A stretch of DNA of 64,000 bases from Paenibacillus sp. JNUCC32 (GCF_014863545.1 NZ_CP062260.1:3286001-3350000), one strand, 5' to 3'. Shown: positions 46,490-55,981, numbered from the stretch's first letter. The notes: generated by a model from the sequence alone, not told the origin. A program made the numbers and translations.

Positions 46490-47317
46490 TTACCCCTTGA
46501 CGCTTCCTGCGGTGACGCCTTCAATGATTTTCTCTTGCAGAACGGCATAGATGATAAGGACCGGCAGCACGCTGAATACGATCCCCGCCGACATCTGGGC
46601 GTAGTTCATATTGTAAGCGTCCCTGAAACCGACCATTCCGACAGGCAGCGTTCTCAGTTCATCATTCGATAGGAAGTAGTTAGCAAGCAAGAATTCGTTC
46701 CAGTTACCCAGGAAATTGATGATGAACACGGTAACGATAGCCGGAACGGTCAGAGGTAAGATAATTCTAGCAAACAAGCCTCCGGACCTCAATCCGTCTA
46801 TGACCGCGGCTTCCTCGATTTCACCGGGCAGCGACCGCATGAAGGCGGCCAGAATAATCACAGAAAACGGGATGGCATTGGCAACATAGGGCAGAATCAG
46901 GGCCATATGCGTATTCAGAATATCCAGCTGCCTCATGATGCCATAAATCGGCAGCAAGAGGGAGTTATTCGGGATCAGCATCCCGATCAAAATACATTGA
47001 AAGATGATCGCGCTGATCCGGTTGTATCTCATCCGCGTCACGGCAAAAGCCAGCATTGCCGCAAACAGGATCGATAAGCAGGCCGACAGCACGCCGATGT
47101 ATAAGCTGTTCCAGAAATACGTGCTGATCTTGGCGCTCACCCAAGCGTTCACGTAGTTATCAAACACCAACGTGCTTGGCAATCCAAACGGGTTCGTTGC
47201 AATGGACTGGTTATCCACCTTCACGGATGAGAACAGGACGAACAGGAACGGATACAGGATGACGAGCAAATAAGCCATCAGGAAAATGTGCGGAATCAGT
47301 TTCTTTAGTGCCCTCAT
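46490..47317 (-). CDS. Carbohydrate ABC transporter permease (MalG type)
   Basis: The 275-residue permease has six transmembrane helices and the EAA-loop motif GEIEEAAVIDGLRSGGLFARIILPLTVPA that contacts the ATPase. Its ATG shares one base with the stop of the preceding permease gene. No ATP-binding gene is in the operon, so an MsmX-like shared ATPase from elsewhere is expected. Confidence 0.94.
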   Translation of the reverse strand: MRALKKLIPHIFLMAYLLVILYPFLFVLFSSVKVDNQSIATNPFGLPSTLVFDNYVNAWVSAKISTYFWNSLYIGVLSACLSILFAAMLAFAVTRMRYNRISAIIFQCILIGMLIPNNSLLLPIYGIMRQLDILNTHMALILPYVANAIPFSVIILAAFMRSLPGEIEEAAVIDGLRSGGLFARIILPLTVPAIVTVFIINFLGNWNEFLLANYFLSNDELRTLPVGMVGFRDAYNMNYAQMSAGIVFSVLPVLIIYAVLQEKIIEGVTAGSVKG

Positions 47318-48201
47318 CAGTATTCAATCCTTTCGTTGCGTCTGGCGATCAGCACCTGGTAGAGCACCGTTACGATAATCGTGAAGAGGAAAATCAACAC
47401 GGCGATCGAATTGCCGAAGCCATGCTTGAAACTCGTAATCGCGTATCGAATCATATATGTTGCCATAACGTCGGTGGAGCCGGCCGGCCCGCCCTTGGTC
47501 ATAACCAGGATAATGTCCGCGGCTTTCATGGCTCCCGCAATCGAAAGCATGATCACAACGGAGATAATAGGCATTATTAGTGGAAGCGTGATTTTGGTAG
47601 CCCTTTGGACGCCTGTCGCTCCGTCAATCGCCGCAGCTTCGTCAAGCTCCTTGGGAATGGACAGAATTGCGGCAAGGACCATCACAATGTAAAAGCCGGT
47701 CCATTGCCAAGCGTTTGTAATCAAGATGGCGATCATGGCCCATTTGCGATCCGACAGCCAGTAGATCGGCTCGATGCCAACCAATCCCAACATCTCATTC
47801 ATCAGGCCAAAGTCCGGATTGTAGATGAATCCCCACAAAATGCCGATGACAGCCGTCGACATGATGGAAGGTGCGAAAACCGCTGTTTTATACAGCCCCT
47901 TCAAACGTTTGACGTTGGCGATAAGCAGGGAGAAAACCACGATGATCGGAACCTGGATCAAGCAGGAAAAAAGTATGAAATAGACATTGTTTCGGACCGC
48001 CTTCCAGAAGGCATCGTCATTCAGGGCGGTCACATAGTTATCGAGCCCGATGTACTTCACGTCTTTGGAGATGCCGTTCCAGCTCGTAAAGCTGTTGTCA
48101 AACGCAGTGAAGATGGGATATATGAAAAAAGCCAGAAACAGCAAGAATGCCGGCAGCACAAAAACGATGTAAATCAGAGGATTTCTCAGCGCTCTGTTCA
48201 T
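47317..48201 (-). CDS. Sugar ABC transporter permease (MalF type)
   Basis: The 294-residue permease has six transmembrane helices and the EAA loop PKELDEAAAIDGATGVQRATKITLPLIMPI. GGAGG precedes the ATG. It is separated from the binding-protein gene by 92 bp that hold a 12-bp hairpin, and is fused by one base to the next permease. Confidence 0.94.
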   Translation of the reverse strand: MNRALRNPLIYIVFVLPAFLLFLAFFIYPIFTAFDNSFTSWNGISKDVKYIGLDNYVTALNDDAFWKAVRNNVYFILFSCLIQVPIIVVFSLLIANVKRLKGLYKTAVFAPSIMSTAVIGILWGFIYNPDFGLMNEMLGLVGIEPIYWLSDRKWAMIAILITNAWQWTGFYIVMVLAAILSIPKELDEAAAIDGATGVQRATKITLPLIMPIISVVIMLSIAGAMKAADIILVMTKGGPAGSTDVMATYMIRYAITSFKHGFGNSIAVLIFLFTIIVTVLYQVLIARRNERIEY

Positions 48202-48236
48202 GGTAACCTCCGTATTGATGTCTGATGTTGTTTAGG

Positions 48237-48280
48237 CGAAAGGGCACCCCCATATGCCTTTAGCGGGTGGTGCCCTTTCG
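48237..48280. repeat. 12-bp hairpin between binding-protein and permease genes
   Basis: CGAAAGGGCACC (48237-48248) pairs perfectly with GGTGCCCTTTCG (48269-48280). No T-run follows on the minus strand. Such stems commonly stabilise the binding-protein mRNA segment over the permease segment. Confidence 0.75.
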
Positions 48281-48293
48281 TCTGGAATTTTAG

Positions 48294-49652
48294 TTATTCC
48301 TCTGAAGCATTAGCCGCTTCCTGTGCTGCTTGAACATTCTCCAGCATCTTCTCGGCATCGAGCTCGCCGCCGATCACCTGCTGGATTCCCATGCTCAGCG
48401 CCGTGTTTACGTCGGCTTGGACAAGCGCATCGAAGGCAGGGAAGGATTTGTTGATTTCGCTGACGCCTTTGAAAATGTCCTGCATCAGCGGATCATCCGA
48501 CGTGGAATTCATCGTTTCCAGATCCATCTTCATCGCCGGCAGTACTCCGTCTTCCTTGAGCCCGCGCAGCTGCATTTCATCCGTCCACATGTTTTTGATG
48601 AATTCTTTAACCGCTTGAAGCTTGCGAGGATCCTCTGCTACCGCCGCCGAGAAGCCATATCCGTTGTTAGCGTCCTGCATGACGATGACAGGGTCGCCTT
48701 CATTCACCGGAGGCAAATTGAAATATCCGATCTTGCCGACCATGTCGCCCGCTTGCGCCGGATCTCTAAATACGGAGTTCGCCCACGATCCGTCCATCAT
48801 CATGACGGCTTCCCCGGTGATGATTTGATTTCTCATGTCCGCGTATTCAAAGCCGAGCTCGCCTTTTTTGAAGTACCCTTTCTCCACCCATTCCTGATGT
48901 TTCTTCACGCCTTCCACGACTTTCGGATCGGTCCATTTGGTTTCCCCGGTCTTGAAGCCGTAAGTCACCTCCGCTCCTGCATAATAACTCCACAGGTTAT
49001 TCGTGGTCATGAGCGGAATCCATGCATCCTTGGAAGATTGCGCGAACGGAATTTTGCCGTCGGCCTTGATGGCTTCGGCGATCTGCTCAAGTTCCGCCAA
49101 CGTTTTCGGTACGCTCAGACCTTTCTGGGCGAAGTAATCCTTGTTATAGAAAATACCTTCGATGGAACCGCCGATCGGCAAACCATAGATCTTGCCGTCA
49201 TGCGTGAACGGGTCCAGTGTCGTAAATTTGTCCTTTATGCCGAGCTCATCCAAGATTGGGGTCAAATCGAGCATCAAGCCTTCTTTGGAATATACGCCTG
49301 CATCGGGGCTTCCGAATACGTCGAATACTTCCGGCGGCTTGCCGGCAGCCATCTCGCCTCTCAGCTTCTCTTTACGATTCACTTCAGAGTCTACGGCGTC
49401 CAGCTTGATTTTAAGCCCGGGCACCGCTTCTTCGGTTTTGCTGACCACATCGTTCAGCAATGCGAGACGGAACTTCTTGGATTCGCCTACTTGCGTATGG
49501 CGAATGGTGATTTCAAACGGCTCATTGCTCACCGTTCCTTCCGAGCCGCCTGTCGGCTTTTCTGCCGCCTTGTCACCGCCGCCGCATGCAGACAAAAGCG
49601 TGGATGAGACGAACAAAAGCGACATGAATAATGCCAGACCCTTTTTCTTCAT
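48294..49652 (-). CDS. Extracellular sugar-binding lipoprotein
   Basis: The 452-residue family 1 solute-binding protein has a lipoprotein signal (MKKKGLALFMSLLFVSSTLL) with lipobox LSAC, lipidated C23. Residues ~45-430 fold into the two-lobe binding domain, with segments such as YGLPIGGSIEGIFYNKDYF and AVMMMDGSWAN. GGGAGG precedes the ATG. It is the first gene of the importer operon. Sugar identity is not visible; the NagZ gene suggests amino-sugar oligomers. Confidence 0.93.
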   Translation of the reverse strand: MKKKGLALFMSLLFVSSTLLSACGGGDKAAEKPTGGSEGTVSNEPFEITIRHTQVGESKKFRLALLNDVVSKTEEAVPGLKIKLDAVDSEVNRKEKLRGEMAAGKPPEVFDVFGSPDAGVYSKEGLMLDLTPILDELGIKDKFTTLDPFTHDGKIYGLPIGGSIEGIFYNKDYFAQKGLSVPKTLAELEQIAEAIKADGKIPFAQSSKDAWIPLMTTNNLWSYYAGAEVTYGFKTGETKWTDPKVVEGVKKHQEWVEKGYFKKGELGFEYADMRNQIITGEAVMMMDGSWANSVFRDPAQAGDMVGKIGYFNLPPVNEGDPVIVMQDANNGYGFSAAVAEDPRKLQAVKEFIKNMWTDEMQLRGLKEDGVLPAMKMDLETMNSTSDDPLMQDIFKGVSEINKSFPAFDALVQADVNTALSMGIQQVIGGELDAEKMLENVQAAQEAANASEE

Positions 49653-49773
49653 TGTCTTTGACCCTCCCGAAGTGTTTGTATATTGATAGGCGCTTTCCTT
49701 ACATCTTCATTATAGAAAGCGATTCCACTTTACGATAGGTCGATATTTTTCTATCCAAGGGATAATATCCTCT

Positions 49774-49816
49774 ACAAAAAACAATAACCCTTCCATTTTG
49801 AGGAAAGGTTATTGTT
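49774..49816 (-). terminator. Terminator of the pflB-pflA operon
   Basis: AACAATAACC (49780-49789) and GGTTATTGTT (49807-49816) form a perfect 10-bp stem, with partial pairing CTTCC/GGAA inside. On the minus strand it is followed by a T-run (A-tract 49775-49780). Confidence 0.85.
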
Positions 49817-49875
49817 ACTAATGATAACATATTATGTTTAATATTATACAACTAAAATGAGTTCAGAGCCGACGG

Positions 49876-50601
49876 CTATTTCTCGGGATTTTCGCCAATC
49901 AACCGGTAGGCGCGTGCGACTTCTTCCTCGGACGGTGAAGGTACGCCCTCCAACGGATAGGCCATACCGAGCTCCTTCCATTTGTACACGCCCATTTGAT
50001 GGTATGGCAGGATCTCGAACTTCTCCACGCCGTGCAGCGTGCGGATGAATTGACCGAGCGCCACCAAATCGTCCTCGCTGTCATGGATGCCCGGCACGTA
50101 GACGTGCCGGATCCACATGTTCCGACCATGGTCGGACAGCCAGCGGGCGGTCTTCAGCGTCCTTTCATTGGACTTGCCTGTCAGCTTGATGTGCTTCTCG
50201 TCGTTGATATGCTTCAGATCAAGGAGGACCAAGTCGGTATGCTCGAGCAATTCCGATATTTTATCCGGCTCGTTATACCCGTTGCTGTCCAGGGTCGTAT
50301 GCAAATTCCAGCGGCGCTTCACTTCCTTGAACAGCTCCGTGACAAAAGGATACTGCAGCGTCGGCTCACCGCCCGAAACGGTGAGTCCTCCACCCGATGA
50401 CCGGTAGTAGCTCAGATAAGGCTCAATCTCTCGGAGGACGTCATCCACCGTCATTTCATGTCCTTCATGAAGTCCCCAGGTATCCGGGTTGTGGCAGTAT
50501 TGACACTTCAGGAGGCAGCCCTGCATGAAGAGCACAAAGCGGATACCCGGACCGTCCACCGTTCCGAACGTTTCTATGGAGTGTACATGACCTTTTAGCA
50601 T
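49876..50601 (-). CDS. pflA: Pyruvate formate-lyase activating enzyme
   Basis: Radical-SAM enzyme that places the glycyl radical on PflB. The 241 residues carry C29-x3-C33-x2-C36 in MQGCLLKCQYCHNPDTW and the SGGEPTLQ glycine motif. AAAGGATG precedes the ATG. It starts 43 bp after the pflB stop and belongs to one transcript with it. Confidence 0.97.
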   Translation of the reverse strand: MLKGHVHSIETFGTVDGPGIRFVLFMQGCLLKCQYCHNPDTWGLHEGHEMTVDDVLREIEPYLSYYRSSGGGLTVSGGEPTLQYPFVTELFKEVKRRWNLHTTLDSNGYNEPDKISELLEHTDLVLLDLKHINDEKHIKLTGKSNERTLKTARWLSDHGRNMWIRHVYVPGIHDSEDDLVALGQFIRTLHGVEKFEILPYHQMGVYKWKELGMAYPLEGVPSPSEEEVARAYRLIGENPEK

Positions 50602-50644
50602 GGTGCGTCATCCTTTCTGTATCCGCTATGGTTGTCTTCCATCC

Positions 50645-52891
50645 TTACATCGATCCGTGGAAGGTACGGTTAATGACATCGAGCTGCTGTTCGCGCGTCA
50701 GTTTGACGAAGTTGACCGCATAGCCGGATACCCGGATGGTTAACTGCGGATAATTCTCCGGATGCTCCATCGCATCGATCAGCTGCTCACGGTCAAACAC
50801 GTTCACGTTCAAATGGTGGGCCTTGCTGCCAAAGTATCCGTCCAGCATGGCAACCAGATTGTTTACCCGAATGTCGCTTTCTTTGCCCAGGGCTTTCGGC
50901 ACGATCGAGAACGTATTCGAGATGCCGTCCAGGCTGTCCTCATAAGGCAGCTTGGCTACTGAAGTCAGCGAAGCGAGGGCTCCCTTCTTATCGCGTCCGT
51001 GCATCGGGTTTGCGCCCGGCGCAAACGGCTCGCCTGCTTTGCGTCCATCCGGCGTGGTTCCTGTCTTCTTGCCGTATACCACGTTCGACGTAATCGTGAG
51101 CACCGATTGGGTCGGCATGGCATCGCGGTAGGCTTTGTGCTTGCGGATCATGCTCATGAAGGCCTCGACCAGTTCAACGGCGATGCCGTCCACGCGGTCG
51201 TCGTTGTTGCCGTAGCACGGGAAATCGCCTTCGATTTCAAAATCCACCGCAATCCCTTGCTCATTGCGTACCGGCTTCACCTTCGCATATTTAATCGCGC
51301 TCAGCGAATCCGCTGCTACGGACAGGCCCGCTATGCCGCATGCCATCGTCCGCAGGATATCGCGGTCGTGAAGCGCCATTTCAATCCGCTCGTAGCTGTA
51401 TTTGTCATGCATGTAGTGAATCACGTTGAGGGTATTCATGTAGAGCTTCGCGAGCCATTCCATCATCGGCTTGAAGCGCTTCATGACCTCGTCATAACTC
51501 AGAACCTCAGCGGTGATCGCCGGATATTCCGGTCCGACCTGGGCGCCGGATTTCTCATCCTTTCCGCCGTTGATTGCATACAGCAGCGCTTTGGCCAGGT
51601 TCGCTCTGGCTCCGAAGAACTGCATCTGCTTCCCGATGCGCATGGCGGATACGCAGCAGGCGATGCCGTAATCGTCCCCATAGATCGGACGCATGAGATC
51701 GTCATTCTCATATTGGATCGAGCTCGTTTCGATCGATACCTTCGAACAGTATTTTTTGAAGGCCTCCGGAAGCTTCTCCGACCACAGCACCGTCAAGTTC
51801 GGTTCCGGTGCAGGTCCCAGATTGTACAAGGTATGCAGGAAACGGAAGCTGTTCTTGGTTACTCTCGTTTCACCGTTCAACGACATGCCGCCGATGGATT
51901 CGGTCACCCACGTCGGATCGCCGCTGAACAGCTCGTTGTAATCCGGCGTACGCAGGAACTTCACGATCCGCAGCTTCATGACAAAATGGTCCACCAGCTC
52001 CTGGGCTTTCTCTTCCGTCAGGATGCCTTCAGCCAAATCCCGCTGGATATAAATATCGAGGAAAGAAGATACCCGGCCAAGCGACATGGCAGCGCCGTTT
52101 TGCTCCTTGATCGCGGCCAAATAACCGAAATACAGCCATTGGAATGCTTCCTTCGCCGTATTCGCAGGTTTGGAAATGTCAAAGCCGTGCATGCCGGCCA
52201 TTTCTTTCAGTTCCTTGAGGGCGCGCATTTGTTCGGACAGCTCTTCCCGCAGACGGATCACCGGCTCGTCCATGGCGTCCACTTCAAGCTCGCCGAGTTC
52301 TCTCAGTTTGTCCTGGATCAGAGCGTCCACGCCGTATAACGATACTCTGCGGTAGTCGCCGATGATGCGGCCGCGGCCGTATGCATCGGGAAGCCCCGTA
52401 ATAATCCCGGCTTTGCGCGCTGCTCTCATCTCCGGAGTATAGGCATCGAATACGCCCTGGTTATGCGTTTTGCGGATGCCGTTGAAGATATCCACAACCG
52501 CCTGCGGCATTTCGAAGCCGTATGCGTTGCACGCATCAATCATCATCCGGATGCCCCCGAAAGGCTGAATCGAGCGTTTGAACGGCTCGTCGGTCTGCAC
52601 GCCGACGATCTGTTCTTTATCCTTATCCAAGTAGCCGGGCCGGTGGGAGGTGATGGTCGAAGGCGTATGGACATCCACGTCCAAAACCCCGCCGTTATCC
52701 CGCTCCTTCTTGGTTAAATCCGATACGATATCCCACAGTGCCTTGGTGTTGTCCGTAGGTCCCGCCAAGAAATCATCAGAGCCATAATATGGAGTAATAT
52801 TTTCTGCAATAAAATCGTTAACGTCAACGCGCTTGGTCCATTTACCTGATTTAAAACCTTTCCAGCCAACTTCTTTTTCAATCACCGACAT
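50645..52891 (-). CDS. pflB: Formate C-acetyltransferase (pyruvate formate-lyase)
   Basis: Glycyl-radical enzyme converting pyruvate and CoA to acetyl-CoA and formate under anaerobiosis. The 748 residues include the active-site pair C412-C413 in [10 protein letters not shown] and the glycyl radical residue G723 in [10 protein letters not shown] near the C-terminus. The FGGIRM and [10 protein letters not shown] segments match the family. GGAGGGATT precedes the ATG. The upstream region holds two tandem Fnr-type palindromes, one placed at -41.5 of a TACAAT -10. Confidence 0.98.
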   Translation of the reverse strand: MSVIEKEVGWKGFKSGKWTKRVDVNDFIAENITPYYGSDDFLAGPTDNTKALWDIVSDLTKKERDNGGVLDVDVHTPSTITSHRPGYLDKDKEQIVGVQTDEPFKRSIQPFGGIRMMIDACNAYGFEMPQAVVDIFNGIRKTHNQGVFDAYTPEMRAARKAGIITGLPDAYGRGRIIGDYRRVSLYGVDALIQDKLRELGELEVDAMDEPVIRLREELSEQMRALKELKEMAGMHGFDISKPANTAKEAFQWLYFGYLAAIKEQNGAAMSLGRVSSFLDIYIQRDLAEGILTEEKAQELVDHFVMKLRIVKFLRTPDYNELFSGDPTWVTESIGGMSLNGETRVTKNSFRFLHTLYNLGPAPEPNLTVLWSEKLPEAFKKYCSKVSIETSSIQYENDDLMRPIYGDDYGIACCVSAMRIGKQMQFFGARANLAKALLYAINGGKDEKSGAQVGPEYPAITAEVLSYDEVMKRFKPMMEWLAKLYMNTLNVIHYMHDKYSYERIEMALHDRDILRTMACGIAGLSVAADSLSAIKYAKVKPVRNEQGIAVDFEIEGDFPCYGNNDDRVDGIAVELVEAFMSMIRKHKAYRDAMPTQSVLTITSNVVYGKKTGTTPDGRKAGEPFAPGANPMHGRDKKGALASLTSVAKLPYEDSLDGISNTFSIVPKALGKESDIRVNNLVAMLDGYFGSKAHHLNVNVFDREQLIDAMEHPENYPQLTIRVSGYAVNFVKLTREQQLDVINRTFHGSM

Positions 52892-52952
52892 ATTGAATCC
52901 CTCCTAGATTATGCTGCAGCTTGCAGGGACTGGCGGGGCCACACATTGATCT

Positions 52953-53042
52953 ATCTCAGATCTTAAATGTGATTATTTTCACGATCAATGGCATCTCTGC
53001 CCCGCCATGTGCCTTCAAGCTTCTATATCAAAGATCTGAGAT
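52953..53042. repeat. 12-bp inverted repeat in the pflB leader
   Basis: ATCTCAGATCTT (52953-52964) and AAGATCTGAGAT (53031-53042) are perfect inverted copies 66 bp apart. Both lie between the predicted pflB transcription start (about 53057) and its ATG. A third Fnr-like palindrome (52968-52983) lies between them. The RNA could form a long stem enclosing that site. Confidence 0.6.
52968..52983. promoter_or_regulatory. Fnr-like palindrome within the pflB leader
   Basis: TGTGATTATTTTCACG matches TGTGA-N6-TCACA except for one base. It lies about 80 bp downstream of the predicted start of pflB transcription. No -10 hexamer lies at the usual distance, so it is more likely a repressing or secondary site (Fnr or Rex). 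Confidence 0.5.
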
Positions 53043-53063
53043 TCAGCTTTCTGCTACACCTTT

Positions 53064-53106
53064 ATTGTAGTCCTGTTGATCCGCAGCATCTGTGATAAAA
53101 ATCACA
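53064..53106 (-). promoter_or_regulatory. pflB promoter with Fnr box at -41.5
   Basis: On the minus strand TACAAT (53064-53069) is a good -10. The palindrome TGTGATAAAAATCACA (53091-53106) has its centre 34.5 bp upstream of the last base of that hexamer, the class II activator position -41.5. Predicted start near 53057. Confidence 0.75.
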
Positions 53107-53120
53107 AAGTTGTGGTTATC

Positions 53121-53136
53121 CGTGATTTTTATCACT
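53121..53136. promoter_or_regulatory. Second Fnr box upstream of pflB (-71.5)
   Basis: CGTGATTTTTATCACT lies exactly 30 bp (about three helical turns) upstream of the first box. Its inner 14 bases are the inverse complement of those of the first box (GTGATAAAAATCAC against GTGATTTTTATCAC), so the RNA of an upstream read-through transcript could form a 14-bp stem. Confidence 0.65.
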
Positions 53137-53210
53137 CTGATTCCGGGCTCCCCTGGCTTCTACCACCATTTTTAATGGAATTTAGGATCAGCCTTCTGTC
53201 CCATTCCTGT

Positions 53211-55823
53211 TTAGAAACGTCCATAGAAGGCGTTGCGATATACTTCTGCAAGCTCTGTCACCAGCGGCAGCTTCGGATTGCTGGTCGTGCACTGATCTTC
53301 GAAAGCCCGGTCCGCCAAATGCTCGACGTTTCTCTCGAAGTCCTGTGGATCGATGCCCAACTGCTGGAACGATTCCTCGATGCCGAGCTTGCTGTTCAGC
53401 TCGCGGATGGCGGCGATCAGGCTGTTTACGCCCTCCTCCGTCGTTCTTGCAGGCAGTCCAAGAATCCGTGCGATCTCGGCATATCTTTCATCGGCCACGA
53501 AGTGGGTGTACTTCGGCCATGCCGCGAATTTCGTCGGCTTCTTGGCATTGTAGCGAATGACGTGCGGCATCAGTATGGCATTGGTCCGTCCGTGCGCCGT
53601 ATGGTACTGTCCGCCCCATTTATGCGCCAGACTATGGTTGATGCCCAGGAACGCGTTCGCAAAGGCCATGCCTGCAAGCGTCGAAGCATTATGCATTTTC
53701 TCGCGGGCGAGTTTGTCGCCGGTCAGCGCCGATTGCTCAAGATACTGGAACACCAGCTGTATGGCTTTGATGGCAAGCCCATCCGTGTAATCGCTGGCCA
53801 TCACCGATACGTAGGCTTCAATCGCATGCGTCAGGACGTCCATGCCGGTATCGGCCACCGCCGTTTTAGGCAAGGTGTACACGAATTCCGGATCGATGAT
53901 CGCCACGTCCGGCGTCAGCTCATAGTCTGCCAGCGGGTATTTGGTATTTCCCTGCACTTTGTCCGTGATGACGGCAAACGAAGTTACTTCCGAGCCCGTT
54001 CCCGACGTTGTCGGAATGGCTACGAATTTCGCCTTTCGTCCCAGCTTCGGATATTTATAGACCCGTTTTCGGATATCCATGAATTTTTGCTTCAGGTTGT
54101 TGAAATCCGTATCCGGATATTCATAGAACAGCCACATCGCTTTTGCGGCATCCATAGGCGATCCGCCGCCGAGGGCGATGATGCAGTCCGGCTGAAACCG
54201 TTCCAGCATCTCCGTACCCCGTTCTACGGTCGTTGTCGATGGATCCGGCTCGACTTCCGAGAACACCTCGATGGCTACCGGCAGTCTGCGCTGACGCAGG
54301 TAATGCTCTACCCGCTCCACATATCCCAGCTTCACCATCATGGGGTCGGTTACGATCGCGACGCGGGTGATGTCAGGCATTTTGGCGAGATACTGCGTCG
54401 AGCCTTTTTCAAAGTAAATTTTGTCCGGCACTTTAAACCACTGCATATTCACGGTTCTGCGGTTCACCCTTTTCACGTTGATGAGATTGACGGCCGTCAC
54501 GTTCGACGACGTGGAATTCCGGCCATACGAACCGCAGCCGAGCGTCAGCGATGGCAGGTTCGTGTTGTAGATATCCCCGATGCCGCCTTGCGAGGAAGGC
54601 TGGTTGACCAGGATGCGGCAGGTCTTCATACGATCCGAAAATTTCAGGATGACGTCCTCATTGTGCGAGTGGATGACCGACGAGTGGCCCATGCCGCCAA
54701 AAGCTACCATCTCTTCGGCGCGCGCGATGCCCTCTTCCGCATCTTTCACTTTATAGCAGGCCAGCACCGGGCTCAGCTTCTCGGCGGACAACGGATAAGC
54801 AGGACCGACTCCCTCCAGCTCGGCGACCAGGATCTTGGTGCTTTCCGGTACCTCAAAGCCGCAAGCCTCGGCAATCTTGGCTGCCGGCTGTCCGACGATG
54901 GTAGGATTGACGGCGCATTTATCCGCTACCATGGCATGCGCAGTCAGCTTCGCCAGCTCTTCCTTGTTCACGAAATAACAGCCGCTGGCGATCATTTTTT
55001 TCTTCACGGTATGATAGATCGGCTCCTCTATAATGACGGCTTGCTCGGATGCGCAGATCATGCCGTTATCAAACGTCTTGGATAGAATCAAGTCGTTCAC
55101 CGCTTGATCGAGGTCCGCGCTTTTCTCGATGAAGCACGGCACGTTGCCGGGACCTACGCCGAGGGCAGGCTTGCCGCAGCTGTATGCTGCTTTGACCATC
55201 GCCGATCCGCCCGTAGCCAGAATGCAGGCAACGTCAGGATGGTTCATGAGTGTATTGGTTTTATCCATGGAAGGAGCCTCGATCCACTGGATGCAGTCGG
55301 CCGGAGCGCCTTGTTTCACGGCGGCGTCCCGCAGGATGAGCGCGGCTTCCCTGCTGCATGCCTGCGCGGATGGATGGAAGCCGAAGATGATCGGATTTCT
55401 TGTTTTGATGGAGATCAGCGCCTTGAATATGGTGGTCGAGGTCGGATTGGTTACCGGTGTGATCCCCATGATGATCCCGATCGGCTCCGCAATTTTTTGG
55501 AAGCTGTCATAGGCATTGTCTTCGATGATACCTACCGTTTTGTCGTACTTGATGCTGTTGTGGATATACTCCGTGGCAAACAGGTTTTTGATGATTTTGT
55601 CTTCATACACGCCGCGGCCCGTTTCTTCAACCGCCATTTTCGCCAGCTGCATGTGCTTCTCAAGTCCGGCCATGGCCATGGCCTGCACAATTCCGTCGAC
55701 TTGTTCCTGATCGAGTTTCATAAACTTTTCTTTTGCCCGATTCGCCTTGTCGATCAGACCTTGAATGTACTCTGCTGCCGTTTGTCCCTTCACTTCAACC
55801 GTTGTTCCTTTGCTCACAGCCAT
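53211..55823 (-). CDS. adhE: Bifunctional acetaldehyde-CoA/alcohol dehydrogenase
   Basis: Reduces acetyl-CoA through acetaldehyde to ethanol, recycling NADH in fermentation. About 870 residues: N-terminal CoA-acylating aldehyde dehydrogenase (~1-430, catalytic Cys in DNGMICASEQAV) and C-terminal iron-dependent alcohol dehydrogenase (~450-870, GGGSPMDAAKAMW, with iron His ligands in HSLAHKWGGQYHTAHGRTNA). The ATG at 55823 is nine bases after GGGAGG; the frame is open to 55847. Fnr and Rex-like site at -41.5 upstream. Confidence 0.98.
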   Translation of the reverse strand: MAVSKGTTVEVKGQTAAEYIQGLIDKANRAKEKFMKLDQEQVDGIVQAMAMAGLEKHMQLAKMAVEETGRGVYEDKIIKNLFATEYIHNSIKYDKTVGIIEDNAYDSFQKIAEPIGIIMGITPVTNPTSTTIFKALISIKTRNPIIFGFHPSAQACSREAALILRDAAVKQGAPADCIQWIEAPSMDKTNTLMNHPDVACILATGGSAMVKAAYSCGKPALGVGPGNVPCFIEKSADLDQAVNDLILSKTFDNGMICASEQAVIIEEPIYHTVKKKMIASGCYFVNKEELAKLTAHAMVADKCAVNPTIVGQPAAKIAEACGFEVPESTKILVAELEGVGPAYPLSAEKLSPVLACYKVKDAEEGIARAEEMVAFGGMGHSSVIHSHNEDVILKFSDRMKTCRILVNQPSSQGGIGDIYNTNLPSLTLGCGSYGRNSTSSNVTAVNLINVKRVNRRTVNMQWFKVPDKIYFEKGSTQYLAKMPDITRVAIVTDPMMVKLGYVERVEHYLRQRRLPVAIEVFSEVEPDPSTTTVERGTEMLERFQPDCIIALGGGSPMDAAKAMWLFYEYPDTDFNNLKQKFMDIRKRVYKYPKLGRKAKFVAIPTTSGTGSEVTSFAVITDKVQGNTKYPLADYELTPDVAIIDPEFVYTLPKTAVADTGMDVLTHAIEAYVSVMASDYTDGLAIKAIQLVFQYLEQSALTGDKLAREKMHNASTLAGMAFANAFLGINHSLAHKWGGQYHTAHGRTNAILMPHVIRYNAKKPTKFAAWPKYTHFVADERYAEIARILGLPARTTEEGVNSLIAAIRELNSKLGIEESFQQLGIDPQDFERNVEHLADRAFEDQCTTSNPKLPLVTELAEVYRNAFYGRF

Positions 55824-55869
55824 ATCTCTCATCCTCCCATGGTTCATGTTCTTTTTTGTCTACGCTTCG

Positions 55870-55912
55870 ATCGTAACACAGACGCTCCTTAAATCATGTG
55901 AAATATTTCACA
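55870..55912 (-). promoter_or_regulatory. adhE promoter with Fnr/Rex-type palindrome at -41.5
   Basis: The palindrome TGTGAAATATTTCACA (55897-55912) is centred 34.5 bp upstream of the last base of TACGAT (55870-55875, minus strand). It is a perfect TGTGA-N6-TCACA site and also fits the Rex consensus TTGTGAAWWWWTTCACAA in all but one outer base. Predicted start near 55863, 40 nt before the ATG. Confidence 0.72.
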
Positions 55913-55965
55913 ATATTAAAATTTATCTTTTCTGTGTGATTTATACCTGTCTTTTCCCTCTTTCA

Positions 55966-55981
55966 AGTGAAAGAGATCACA
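55966..55981. promoter_or_regulatory. Fnr-like palindrome between adhE and fnr
   Basis: AGTGAAAGAGATCACA matches TGTGA-N6-TCACA with one difference. It is 69 bp upstream of the adhE site. No promoter lies at standard distance, so it may be an auxiliary site for either gene. Confidence 0.5.

Noticed and set aside
50999..52339. 446-residue open frame on the plus strand opposite pflB
   Set aside because: Antisense shadow of pflB without ribosome site or motif.
53076..55085. 669-residue open frame on the plus strand opposite adhE
   Set aside because: Antisense shadow of adhE with low-complexity Arg/His composition and no domain.
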